This document shows positions 21,001 through 31,800 of a DNA stretch of 64,000 bases, one piece after another (within the stretch, counting starts at the first letter, position 1; each line of letters starts with the position of its first letter). A program made the translations under genes and the position numbers. The notes under the pieces were generated by a model, which was not told where the DNA came from, searched no databases, and worked only from the letters and a program-made list of their open reading frames with translations. Source of the stretch: Asterias amurensis (taxonomy: Eukaryota > Echinodermata > Asteroidea > Forcipulatida > Asteriidae); assembly GCF_032118995.1 (NCBI RefSeq), contig NC_092669.1, positions 1,782,501 through 1,846,500 on the forward strand, given 5' to 3'.

Positions 21001-23997
21001 TACTGCACACAATAACTTACACATACATGTATAATACAAACAACATGGAAGTTACCAATTGTAAAAGCTTGCAGGGGGTCAAGAATGGGACCCTTAATAA
21101 CACCACCAGACATGGGGTTCAATCAAAGGACAATTGTTTGAGTGGATTTTTTTAAATTTTGATGACTTCATCTCATGACAACAATAACAAACTTTATATA
21201 AAAAAATATTGTGCATGCACTGCATGTTGTGTGTTAACACTTAATAATGATTTACTCAAAGTTTGTTGACCTCATTACCTAGAAATTCAGTAAATACTAC
21301 AAGTGAAACCGAAATGTCTAATGATAACAACCTTTTACCAATAAACCTTACGCACATGACCTCAATTGCGCAGGGCGCCCTCGACTAGAGATCAATGCAA
21401 TATTACTCATTGCTTACCCTTTGCACTGCGCATACTCTTATTCCTCTTCTAAAATGCCGGTGGCGTCGATGCGTAAGGTCTTTTGTTGCATTTGGTTTGA
21501 GTGGAGAGTGTTCTCCTTTTGACAGTGTTCCACTGGCCAAATGCTAGTTTAAAAAAAAAAACCTTATGACCAGCATCCCTCTTTCATTTAAAATATGGAT
21601 TAGGGAAGAAGATGACTGTCCAGTCACAAGAAAAATGTCCTGTTGGACAGTCACTTCAAATGGTAAAATCTCACAAGAAAATTACTATTTTATTCAATCA
21701 GCTTAAGTGTGGTTACTTACATTACACCTGTACAGGGCTCTAATTTGGGGGGAAAACCCCACAAGACTGCCGGGCTTTTCGCTTTGAATAGGCCAGAATT
21801 TATTTTACAAGAATTTATTGGCACAACACTAAAAAAAATCACAGGCCCTTGGCCGGTGGTCATTTTGCGCCCTGCTGTATCCAGTTTTGCTTTCATTTTC
21901 AATCACTGACGTCAACTTTAAATTTATTAAAAACTAACAGAGGAAGAGTTAAACCAGATGCCTGAGAGCGAACACATGGACTTCACTAAGATGATCCGCA
22001 GAGACAAAGCTCGCTGGAACGCCGCCGACGAGAACAATGACAACCTCCTGTCCAGGGATGAGTTCACCGCTTTCCTCCATCCTGAGAACTTTGAGAGGAT
22101 GAGAGATATCGTTATTCAGGAGACGCTTGAAGATGTGGATAAGAATGGTGATGGGCAGATCTCGCTTGCTGAGTATATCGGTGAGTTGAGTTGAGAGAAT
22201 CTTGTTAATCTCCAAATAAATGGATATATCACTGCTTTTATTTAACAATATGTTCAGGCCTGGAAATAACCCATGACACCCACAGCAAATAGACCGATCC
22301 ATTAGGCCCCGCACGTATTGACCAATTACAACCCATTGCGCAACCAAAAATTCGACAAATTAAGGTACGACATGCGTGCGCAAATGCTTGGCGCTTAAGG
22401 AGTGATATAAGGCCCGGTGACCAGGGGTAATAATGTGAAGCGCTTTGGGACGCCCTCCGGGTGTGAAAAGCGCTATATAAAAACGGGTTATTATTATTAT
22501 TATTATTATTTATTACTTGGCTTGGGAATGAAAAAGTTTTTTTTTTTTTTTTTTTCTTTTTCTTTAGGGCTAACTTTCCTACTAGTTTTAACTTGAATTC
22601 CGATGTTCTGTAAAGAAATGTGTGTTCTTTTAATATTTACAACTGAGGAATTGTTGTTTGTCGAGTGTTTCACAATTTTGAATGTGTGTGTACTTACATA
22701 CTGTATAGATTGATCATGTTTTGTGCTTACTAAATGCTAACTCTTATGATTTTTTAATAGCTGTTAAATATTTTGCTCTGTTTTACAATGTTTTACAAGA
22801 ACAATCGTTCACTGTAGAAGTAAAAATTTTGCTTATATCTTAAAATCTGTAGATTTTAAGGTAAATACCTAGAGGTGTTGTTTTTTATGGTGTTATCTGA
22901 CATTTAGGTAGGCCTATACGTGCTTATTAAATATTGTATGTGATAGTTGTGTTTATACATGTAAGTCTTTCAGGCCTACATTATTGTACCCTTCATTTGG
23001 GGGAGAGGTGGCAGGAGGTCGATTTCTTGTCAAGTTTTCCTGTGTTTTCTATCTTGAAGGATAAACATGTATTGACACTAAATGGTTAAATGAATCTCTT
23101 TTCCGTTAAGGTGATATGTACAAGGAGAACAACGAGGGCGCTGATGAACCCGAGTGGGTGAAGACGGAGCGCGAGCAATTCAGTCAGTTCCGAGACAAGA
23201 ATAAGGATGGTTTCATGGACCTCCAGGAGGTCGGGGAGTGGATTCTACCCACTGATTACGACCACATGGAAGCCGAAGCAAAACATCTTATTTACGAGTC
23301 AGATAAGAACAAGGTACGTTGATTTTAATAGTATGCTAATTTGTCAGTGATAAAGAACATTACACCAATGTGTGTAAGTTATGTTAACTATACCTTTATC
23401 TTTTGGGTGCGTTCGTTTAGCTTCCCTGAGTCGACCCCGGTACGTTCGAATAGCTTTGACGGGGCTCACCCGGGATAGCCCACAGTGCCCTGCTTGTGGA
23501 GTGGGTCACTTGGGGGGTGACCTGAGGTGCATGCCGTCACCACAAGAGGGCGAGTGTGATCGTTGGATTAGCTCTTGTCAGGGGCTCACCCGAGTGAGCA
23601 CCGCGGGGTCGACCCAGGGAAGCTTATCGAACCCACCCTTTATAATTGCAGCACCTTGTTCATTCAAGAAGTAGATTTGTTCAGGCCTAGAATTACATGT
23701 AGAGGCCCTGGAGGCCATAGCCTGTTGCCCCATGTCTTGACCGTGGTAACACTTCAAAAGTTTGCCGTGCCCTTTGCCAAATGAAAATGGCCATGCCCTC
23801 TTAGAGATGAAATTCCAGGCCAGAGTCCATAAGTCGCTCATGCCTTTTCGAGTGACTCAACTTTAATTATCTCCATCCTCTTCTCATTACAGGACAAGAA
23901 GCTAACGAAGGAAGAGATAGTTGACAAGTACGACCTCTTCGTCGGAAGCCAGGCCACTAACTACGGAGAAAGTCTTCAACGACACGACGAGTTTTAG
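15092..23997 (+). CDS. CALU: Calumenin-like CREC-family EF-hand protein of the secretory pathway
   Basis: Exons: 15092-15330, 15866-15947, one of 16861-16972 / 17626-17737 / 19811-19913, then 21941-22180, 23111-23313, 23893-23997. Protein of 326 or 323 aa (human calumenin 315). Residues 1-19 form a signal peptide ([19 protein letters not shown]). The block [10 protein letters not shown]-type (here [20 protein letters not shown]) is typical of the family. EF loops: [12 protein letters not shown] (EF1), the variable exon (EF2), [12 protein letters not shown] (EF3), [12 protein letters not shown] (EF4), [12 protein letters not shown] (EF5), [12 protein letters not shown] (EF6). The C-terminus is HDEF, the family's ER-retention tail. 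Calumenin binds several Ca2+ weakly in the ER/Golgi lumen and acts as a chaperone-like regulator. ATG at 15092 is chosen because it alone opens the signal peptide. The stop is TAG at 23995-23997. Confidence 0.95.
16861..16972 (+). CDS. CALU: Calumenin alternative exon 3a (EF-hand 2 variant)
   Basis: Bounded by CTCTTCAG| and |GTAATG. It encodes [20 protein letters not shown], then [17 protein letters not shown], 37 codons plus one base. The segment aligns with human calumenin 'WIYEDVERQWKGHD...VSWEEYKNATYG'. Its 12-residue loop would be [12 protein letters not shown], which lacks acidic ligands at positions 1 and 3, so Ca2+ binding is probably weak or lost. Confidence 0.85.
17626..17737 (+). 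CDS. CALU: Calumenin alternative exon 3b (EF-hand 2 variant)
   Basis: Bounded by ACACTACAG| and |GTGAGA, exactly the same length as 3a (112 bases). It encodes [20 protein letters not shown], then [17 protein letters not shown]. The loop [12 protein letters not shown] keeps oxygen ligands at positions 1, 3, 5 and 12, so this is the variant most likely to bind Ca2+. Confidence 0.85.
17967..18133. mobile_element. Foldback MITE (family G), plus a diverged relative
   Basis: GATTTCACAAAGAGTTAGGA at the left and TTAGGAAGAGTTTTGTGAAAT at the right, about 167 bp, matching the 6217 copy in reverse. A diverged relative follows at about 18280-18427 ('CTTCACAAAGAGCTCTGC' to 'GCTTTGTGAAATCGACCCC'), and a weaker one lies at 16577-16690. 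All are in calumenin introns. Confidence 0.65.
19811..19913 (+). CDS. CALU: Calumenin alternative exon 3c (EF-hand 2 variant)
   Basis: Bounded by CCTCGCAG| and |GTGAGG, 103 bases (34 codons plus one base), three codons shorter than 3a and 3b. It encodes [20 protein letters not shown], then [14 protein letters not shown]. The loop [12 protein letters not shown] has Gly and Lys at two ligand positions, so it should not bind Ca2+ normally. The TSWDEY-type core (here VEWDEY) and identical phases mark it as a sibling of 3a and 3b. Confidence 0.78.
20522..20767. mobile_element. Foldback MITE type A1
   Basis: TGGCCCAATTTCATAGCGCT to the inverted AGCTCTATGAAATTGGGCCC, 246 bp, in the calumenin intron after exon 3c. 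Paired CTTCCTTGATAAAAAC and TTTATGAAGGAAG blocks show the same architecture as the 452, 7949 and 8575 copies. Confidence 0.75.
22285..22505. repeat. Mosaic of a MITE end and a SINE family 2 tail
   Basis: Bases 22289-22375 match one end of the element at 39709 ('AATAGACCGATCCATTAGGC...GACATGCGTGCGC'). Bases 22390-22505 match the 3' tail of SINE family 2 ('GTGAAGCGCTTTGGGA', then an (ATT)n run). The SINE tail begins inside the MITE sequence, so it probably inserted there and is 5'-truncated. A T-run follows at 22538-22555. Confidence 0.55.
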
Positions 23998-25392
23998 ACG
24001 CGACCCTAACAGTTTGAGCCCAAATATCTCAAGGGGGGGGGATAGAGGTCTACTCAACAGGAATGCAGCTTATCAGCTGGTTCCCTCAATTAACAAAGAC
24101 AACAAGTGCCAAAGAAAACTGGGGGGGAAAAAACAATGTACACAGATTCTTCTACTATTTCATGTATGGCTACTTTCAGAACCACGCCTTGGGCTCTGTT
24201 TCTTGTTCCAGCTCTGGCTCTGGCTCCCGCTCTTGTTTTGGATCCGGCTTTGGCTTTGTCTCCGGCTTGGGCACCGTCTGCAGTTTGAAATCCATAACCG
24301 AAAGTGTACATTAGAAAATATTACTGACGGAGCACAAACCAGAGCTTTAAAAGCTGAAGGCGTGGTTTTAATGGCCGCCGACCCTGAGGCTGCCATTACT
24401 TTTTTTATCTTACATTGAAAAATCTAAAAATTACTTTCAAAGTTTGATTTGATTTGCTTGTGATAGAGCAAAAACATAATGATTGAAAACCATTTTTGTA
24501 GGTTTAATACAGCATAAACCATTTGGGCATGATTGCGTTAGTATTTTGTTCAGCAATATTGCCTTTAATCAGCCCTCGACCATATAAGGACAATACTCTA
24601 AACTTTAACAAAATAACTTTAAGTATTGATAAAACCATCAGCATGGGCTCAACATTCATTTGTGGTTTAATAATTTATTAGATCGTGGTGCTATTTTTAA
24701 TAATAATAATGTATGCAAATAACGTTTCAAACTCATGACCCAAGTAATATAATGTAGATGAGCTTAGACTTGTTTTTTTTTTTGTTCCTACCATTTTAGC
24801 GTCAAGTAGTTTAAAGTAGTCTCCTTAGTCATAAGTGTTTAACACCTCTTTCATAATGAAATACGTTTTATGCGCTGTACCATATAAATTTCAAACTCAT
24901 GTTTTGTAAAAATCGTTTTTTTGAGAAAACCGTAATGTTAACAAAGACTAAGTATTGTGTGATGCTTTTTTCCATTAGTATGTCTTATAGATTAGTCATG
25001 TGTTTTTTAATAAGAACTAACTGCATAGTCAATAGATGATGTGACCTGTGACATCACATGTTTACAAAAGAGCCACAGAGCGTGGACTTCCTGCAGGCAA
25101 GATTTGTACACAGCCTAATGGAAGAAAACATAAAATCTTATATTTTATGGAGATTGCACTGTCTAATACTTATCAACTTTTGATATGATCTCAAAACTTG
25201 TCTAGCTTTTACTTTCATAATATTTGGATTTATGTGGAAATTAGGATACAAAATGTCAACTTTCCCATAGGACCTGTGCAGTATCTTGTCTGCCATAATA
25301 CTCACAGAATGCACAAGGTCACACTTATTGCCAACAAAGTTCACATGGTCTATAGACCTCTTGCTTAGGCTGATATTCTGTCCAAACATTAA

Positions 25393-25768
25393 AGCCAGTG
25401 GACACTATCGGTAAATGTCAAAGACCAGTCTTCTCACTTGCTGTATCTCAACATATGCATAAAATAACAAACCTGTGAAAATTGAGCTTGATTGGTCGTC
25501 GGAGTTGCGAGATAACTATGAAAGAAAAAACACCCTTGTCACGCGAAGTTGTGGCTTTCAGATGCTTGATTTCGAGACCTCAAGTTCTAAATCTGAGGTC
25601 TCGAAATCAAATTCGTGGAAAATTACTTCTTTCTCGAAAACTACTCCACTTCAGAGGGAGCCGGTTCTCACAATGCTTAATACCATCAACCTCTCCCCAT
25701 TACTCGTTACCAAGAAAGGTTTTATGCCAATAATTATTTTGAGTAATTACCAATAGTGTCCACTGCCT
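25393..25768. mobile_element. TTAA foldback MITE (family C), in the probable calumenin 3' UTR
   Basis: TTAA at 25389-25392 and 25769-25772 bracket AGCCAGTGGACACTATCGG and its inverted end GTCCACTGCCT. Paired CTTGATTTCGAGACCTCA and inverted GAGGTCTCGAAATCAA blocks form the centre. If the poly(A) signal at 26075 is used, this element is carried in the mRNA and could fold into a long hairpin. Confidence 0.8.
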
Positions 25769-26074
25769 TTAAGCATAACCTTCCAGGTCTGGAATTACAC
25801 AAAGGCCATGGCCTCGTTGCCCTGGTCTTGGTCTTGGTGCCCCTAGGTTTCTCATGGACTTGAAGATTTCCTAAAGGAAATGCCCTTGCCCTCTCTCTAA
25901 AGTTACTGCAAATGAACTCATGATTTTGTATCCATGGTTAAGGCAGTGCTCATATGAAGATGCAAATTTGTCCCAAATTACTTCTGGGAGCATTTGAATA
26001 TATGAATATTCAGTTATTGGCACGGTCCTATCATAGGTGAATGATTCGAACTGACCCTGATGTACCTAATGCAC

Positions 26075-26080
26075 AATAAA
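26075..26080 (+). terminator. Candidate poly(A) signal of calumenin
   Basis: AATAAA about 2.08 kb past the calumenin stop, followed by a T-rich stretch. I see no better AATAAA between 23998 and here; nearer variants such as ATTAAA at 25388 are weaker. It would give a long 3' UTR. Confidence 0.35.
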
Positions 26081-26166
26081 GATTTTTTTAAGGTACATTT
26101 ACTTTTGATTTGTTTTGTGACCACTTGATTTGTTTGCCATTTAATTCTATCGAAAGTGATCTAGCC

Positions 26167-26448
26167 CTAGACTTGTGGACAAGTCGTTAAATGTCTCTCG
26201 TGGTGATAGCGTTCCGAATCTATTCCAAATCTCCCCGTGATTCCCACAAGATTGCTGGCCTGCGAGGCTACTGCTCTCACGACTACAGTCCCATTTGGGG
26301 AGTTGATGTCGGCAACCAGCATTTCGCGGCAGACCATTAACGACTTGGCTACAAGTCTAATATTGCCCGCGAATTGATAGGATTTTTCCAAGTTTTGAGA
26401 TTTGTATTTGACCTCTCTTGCACTTGAAAGAGGCGTCCTCACCATCAC
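26167..26448 (-). CDS. Unrecognised open frame of about 92 aa, coding status uncertain
   Basis: On the minus strand an ATG (MVRTPLSSAREVKYKSQ...) opens a frame to a TAG. The codon choice looks more gene-like than the AT-rich surroundings, and the stretch is locally richer in G+C. No acceptor with a pyrimidine tract is evident at its left end, and I recognise no domain. It could be a single-exon gene fragment, a piece of an unlisted transposon, or chance. Poly(A) and promoter signals were not found. Confidence 0.25.
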   Translation of the reverse strand: MMVRTPLSSAREVKYKSQNLEKSYQFAGNIRLVAKSLMVCREMLVADINSPNGTVVVRAVASQASNLVGITGRFGIDSERYHHERHLTTCPQV

Positions 26449-28271
26449 CGAGTTGACTCGGCAATTTATTTGATCAGTGTTTTCAGAGTTTTGAATTTAT
26501 GTACAATCTTGCCCATCCGGGCTCAAAGAACTGGTGTCTAAAAAAGAAGTACAACAGATTCATTTCTTAATCAAATTTCTTCATTTATTTGTCACTTCAA
26601 AAAATTTTAAAATCAAAAATTTTACAATTCCTGAGCATCATTTTTTATTATACTCGGATACAAAATTACATTTTTTGATTGTACAACAAATAAAATTGAA
26701 GTTGAACGCCACACATTTTTCAGCCCATTCTTATTCAGAAAAATAAAATTATCAACAAAAAAACAAAGCAAAACAAACTAAGGCACGTAAGGTAACAATA
26801 AGCAAGTATAATATACTTTAGTGTGGTCGTTGAAAAAAAAAAATGTCCAATTGAAATAAAATAGTGCAAGGCCATACAAACATAGCAATAAATTTTGTTG
26901 ATTCTAATCTACTAAGTTTTACAGAAATATCACGGCAATTATTTCAGAAGTTTGCAAAATTGTACAAAATACTAACTCAGCTGCATTCGAAGCTGTCAAA
27001 ATATCAAAACTACCAACGAATTTGTTAAACAATTTAACATTTAAGTACTGCTGTAAAAAAGAATTACCGACAAAATTATTTACATAGGATAGTTACGTTA
27101 TGTCCATTTTTAACAAAACATTACTTATATTCCCTTTGGCAATTGCCTCCATGCACCTGTTCATTGCCTTGGTGCCCCTTGCAATGTAGAAATGAAAGTT
27201 CCCGTACAAAGGAAAAAACTACCTTGTCCTAAGACGTAAGAATGTATGAAGTCTGGTAGATGTGATGTAAGAAAGACTATTTTACAATACTTCAAAGTAA
27301 TCCATTTTTGTATCACTGAAAATGGAAAAGAAATACAAATACTAGAAAAAGTACATAAATATTCACACACAAACTTCCAGAGACTCATGAAGTTGTGTCT
27401 CATTAAATCTAGACTTGGTTCCAAGTCTTTGATCGTGGCTTTTTAGTCGTCCTGATAGTTGCTACAAACAGCGCCCTCTTGTGATTTTTCTTTGTCATTA
27501 AGCCTACAGAGATTGCGAGATAGGGTGTGTGATAGCTAATTTAAATGAAGGGGGTGTTTTTTTGGCTGAGATGCAGAAGAATAACCGCAATCTAAGACTT
27601 GAATCAAGTCTACATTAAATCTACCCTGACAATTTCGGTGCATTGAACTTCAACCTTTGACACAACTTGCGGCTCATATTACTGATGACATTTAAAACTA
27701 ACCAAGACTCTGCACTAATTCGGTCATTTAAATATACTGTAGTTTGATGCCTAAAATTATTCAAGAAAATAATTTGACAAAAAGTTAATTTAAGAAGTTT
27801 ATTTTGCAGATGAAATAACAAAATTAAAATTAGCTCACGATAACAAATTTTACGAATAGTTAAAAGTATTTGGAACGAATTGCTAGAATTTCAGACGATT
27901 TCAAATAATTGTTTGGCAATTGAAAATTGTGTGATAGAAAACATAAAATAAAACACAGTATATATATGTATGTGCAAATTTTCTTGTACTTGCACTCAAA
28001 ACTAATTTATACAGAAATACTTTTGATTGTCTTCCCAAAATTAATGACCAGTGTCCCCGATCTGTGAATGTTACTTCAACCTTGACCTAACTTAGTCCAG
28101 CTGCCTAAAATAACACGAAACAATTTGGCTTACCACGAACGCTGTTATACCATTACAAGCCAAGTGTGGTGGACTGGATACCAGCCGAATTAACATGTCT
28201 AGAACACTGTATTCAAGTGGTTCCCTGCGTTATGAACCAGATATATTATCTGGATTTCCCCCTTCCAAAAT
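26449..28271. other. AT-rich intergenic DNA, nothing recognised
   Basis: Apart from a decayed 'CCTTGGTGCCCCTTGCAATG' fragment near 27165 and simple A/T tracts, I see neither exons with splice signals nor inverted repeats here. Confidence 0.45.
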
Positions 28272-28277
28272 TTTATT
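28272..28277 (-). terminator. Candidate poly(A) signal of the minus-strand ELOVL gene
   Basis: AATAAA on the minus strand about 550 bases past the stop. Using it would place the inverted-repeat element at 28385-28815 inside the 3' UTR. Confidence 0.4.
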
Positions 28278-28384
28278 TCTTGTGGTAGATTATGCTTGAA
28301 GTTGGTGTTCTTTTAGATCTAAACCCAATCTGAATCAACAGCTATGTTTTTTTTTAAAGTTGGATGGTCTACGATTATGACAGT

Positions 28385-28815
28385 GAAAAGCCCTTTTCAC
28401 ACTACTCAAATCCCCAGGGTTGAAACGGCCAGCCTTTTCACACAATGATCAATATACCACTGGTCCTTCCCAAGTCTGCCCCCTGCAAATGGGCATACCC
28501 CTAGGGGAATAGCCACCCCTGCTCTAGAGTAGAGGAAAGCGGTAAAACCCTGTGGTATTCTTGAAACGTGCAACCAGAACCCAGTGGAATAGGAACTCTG
28601 CCCTGCAAATGGGCATTATTCCCCAGGGAATAGCCACCCCTGCTCTTTAGTAGGGGTACGCGGTAAAACCCTCGAGTATTCTTAAAAGGTGCCACCAGAA
28701 CCCGATGGAATAGGAACACCAATACAGTGGTTCGCTGGGGGGTAAACCGTGGGGTAAAGAAAAGTCTTGGGCTGTATTCCACTCACGGATGATAGATATA
28801 GCATGAAAAGGGCTA
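28385..28815. mobile_element. Inverted-repeat element with an internal tandem duplication
   Basis: The ends AGTGAAAAGCCCTTTTCACA and its inverted relative (CATGAAAAGGGCTACAGTG) bracket about 430 bp. Inside, a block of about 117 bp starting near 28487 ('CTGCAAATGGGCAT...CCACCCCTGCTCT') is repeated near 28604. It lies 14 bases beyond the stop codon of the ELOVL gene, so it probably forms much of that gene's 3' UTR. Confidence 0.5.
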
Positions 28816-28828
28816 CAGTGAAAACCCC

Positions 28829-31800
28829 CTAATTTTTACCAGGTCTCTTACGAAGGTTATACCTTGCGTTGTCTTCTCGTTGCTTAGTAGTCTCCCCAGA
28901 TGCTTTGCCTTTCGCTTTCTTGTCACTGTAGCTCTTACGGTAGAAGTTGGTGAAGAGAATGATGTGACTGAGAAGGTAGGCCATCAGACAGTAGACGTAG
29001 GGTCGGGGAAAACCGCAGTCTTGGTATAGAACGACGAAGCTGTGAATCATGATCCCGAAAAACTGGATCTGAGGCGGAAAGAAAGAATTAAACATGGATA
29101 TAAGTGTTTGATGAAAGCAAGCAGCGACTTGGGCCCAATTTTATTAAGCTGATTAGCAGAAAATTCTGCTTAGCAAATTTCTTGGCTGAGCAAGAAACGA
29201 CTGGGGTACCAGTGGCAGCAATGGTAACTACATGTATGTGGCGTTTTGGCTGGTAATTAAATTTTGCTTAGCAAACGTTTTTTTGTGCTTACAGCCTTTA
29301 TGAGCTCAACATTATATGGTGACTGCTTTTTCTATTCCAACCAGACATCTGCTAAGCGGTTTCACAAACTGCAGGCTCACATTGGCAACTAAAAAGTTAT
29401 AAACACATTTCAGAATCGTGCTTTCCACTCGTTTCTGATTTAAGCGTTCATATCTGAACTCTCTCCACAACAAAATATCCATACATAAATATGTCTTACC
29501 AGTTGCAGGGATGTTAGATATTTCTTCCACCATAAGAATGGCTGGATGCTGGGACCAAGGGCCGTCAAGAAGTAATATGAGTACATTAAGGTGTGGATGA
29601 GACAGTTCACCATAGCACTGGAGTACGCTGTAAACAAAAAAGAAACACAATTTTTTTTAAAACAATTTATGGCCTTATATCCAAAGATTTTAGAGTGTCA
29701 AAAGCACAGGTTATTGTTTGAACGTGAAATACGCCTTGGCACCATTTTGGCAAGCGATCATTGCATTGATCATCGATAGCAATGATCATTGTCTGCATGA
29801 TCTACTGTTGCATCAAAAGAGTTGCCTCCTGCAATGGCGTCCGGTGCACTTCTCAAATTTCAGTCAGAGTTCCCCAGGTAGTGAAAGTTAAGTCAACACT
29901 TTTTGTTAATCTTTGCAAAATGCAGTGACATCCTTTTAAACAGAATTGATAAGAGTATGTTTCCTGACTTCCTGTGTCCACCATACTGACTTAAATTTCC
30001 GCACGTTCCACAACTTTCAGTTTAAAGGAACACGTTGCCTTGGATCGGACGAGTTGGTCAAAACAAAAGCGTTTGTAACCGTTTTTTATAAAATGCATAT
30101 GGTTGGAAAGATGTTTTAAAAGTAGAATACAATGATCCACACAAGTTTGCCTCGAAATTGCGTGGTTTTCCTTCTACTGTGCGAACTAACATGGTCGGCC
30201 ATTTATGGGAGTCAAAATTTTGACCCCCATAAATGGCCGACGTGTTAGTCGACGAGGTAAAAGGAAAACCACGCAATTTCGAGGCATGTTTGTGTGGGTC
30301 ATTGTATTCTACTTTTACAACATCTTTCTACCCATATGCATTTTATAAAAAACGGTTACAAACGCTTTTCAAAGACCAACTCGACCGATCCAAGGCAACG
30401 TGTTCCTTTAAAGGGAAGGTCTTACTTGATAATCAGTCTTACAACAAATGGCAATAAATACCTATGGTTAGAAGTCTACAGCAGCTTTCGGCATTTCACT
30501 TTGAAGTAATGTGGTTATGTAGTCATCCGCAGTAATGTGGTTATTAGTTTTTATGCCTCAATATCTGGTTGTTAGCACTTTTTGCCATGGTCTGTTTAAT
30601 AATGTATTGTCCGCACTGTTGGAATGGATTGGTCGGGGCAGCGTTAGCCGGTCACGGGTGGCTACACGGGGGTTGGAAAAATTCCCTGCCTGTTGTTGTC
30701 TTGGTGTCCTTATGTGACTGGTTGGCGTTGTTTTGGCTGGTGCATTTTTGTTAGTGTGCGGGTTCTTTGTCTGGTGTTGCTTTGTATTTCTAACTTAACT
30801 TTTTGTAATTTATATAGTTGTTATATTGTTTGTGTATATTGTATTTGGCCAGTGGATGTCAAGTTTCTATGTTTTTAACGTGGACAAATAAATAAAATCT
30901 AATCTAGTCTAATCTAATCTATTTGAACTGCAGTATCGCTTCTCAGATTGTGTCTTCCTATTAGCGACTATTCTTCCTGCATGGACATAAAAATTCACTC
31001 TGGATTGTTGGCGATATCTGAAAAATGCGACCACCTTTTGAAATGAAATATTTTATTGTATAATCTACATTTGTATAGAGTTAAAACGATTCAACAGTTC
31101 CAAAAACCATTGGTATAATTTACCTTCAAATTTTTTTAATTTCTGAATTTCACAACTTACTGTTTCCCCCGGCAACCCAACGTACTCCGACCCACCACAG
31201 CATCACCATTGTAGAGTGATGATAGACATGCAAAAAGGAAACCTGGCTGTTCTTCTTCCGGAGGATAAAAATGACCTAGAAAAACACACATAATATAACA
31301 TTGTTGAAAAGTCAGAAAGAGGTGTGGCTGTTCTTTTACCAGAGGACCCAGCGGGGCCCTTTTTAGCTTATGACTGAAAAGCAAAACCCAAAATAAGCTG
31401 TTTTGCCATAAAAACACGATTTAAGTGTAAAAAGAGGCCGAGATAGGGTAAAAACCAAAATTAATATTCTTTATCCCGATGCAAATTTAACATCCATTAT
31501 ATCGTTGTGGTACCCGCTGCCAAAACATAGGACATGTAGGATTCGAACTGCCTCTAGGTACCGGGCAACCTTGGTAGTCTAGTTGGTAAGACACTGCTCT
31601 AGGATTGCAAGAGTCGTGGGTTCGGATCCCACCCGTGTAACATGCCTGTGATATTTTGTTCACAGGACTCGGGAAAGTACTGAGTATACAGTGCTAACAC
31701 ACATCGGTGTAGGGGTAAAAACCAAAATTAATAATATTTCTATTTGTTTTTATTTCTAAAAATGAAGAAGTTTTCTTTCTAAGCAACTACTGCAGAAGCC

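Noticed and set aside
24063-24418. Overlapping open frames after the calumenin stop
   Set aside because: They fall in the probable 3' UTR in a CT/AG-skewed, partly repetitive stretch (CTCTGGCTCTGGCTCC) that keeps several frames open at once.
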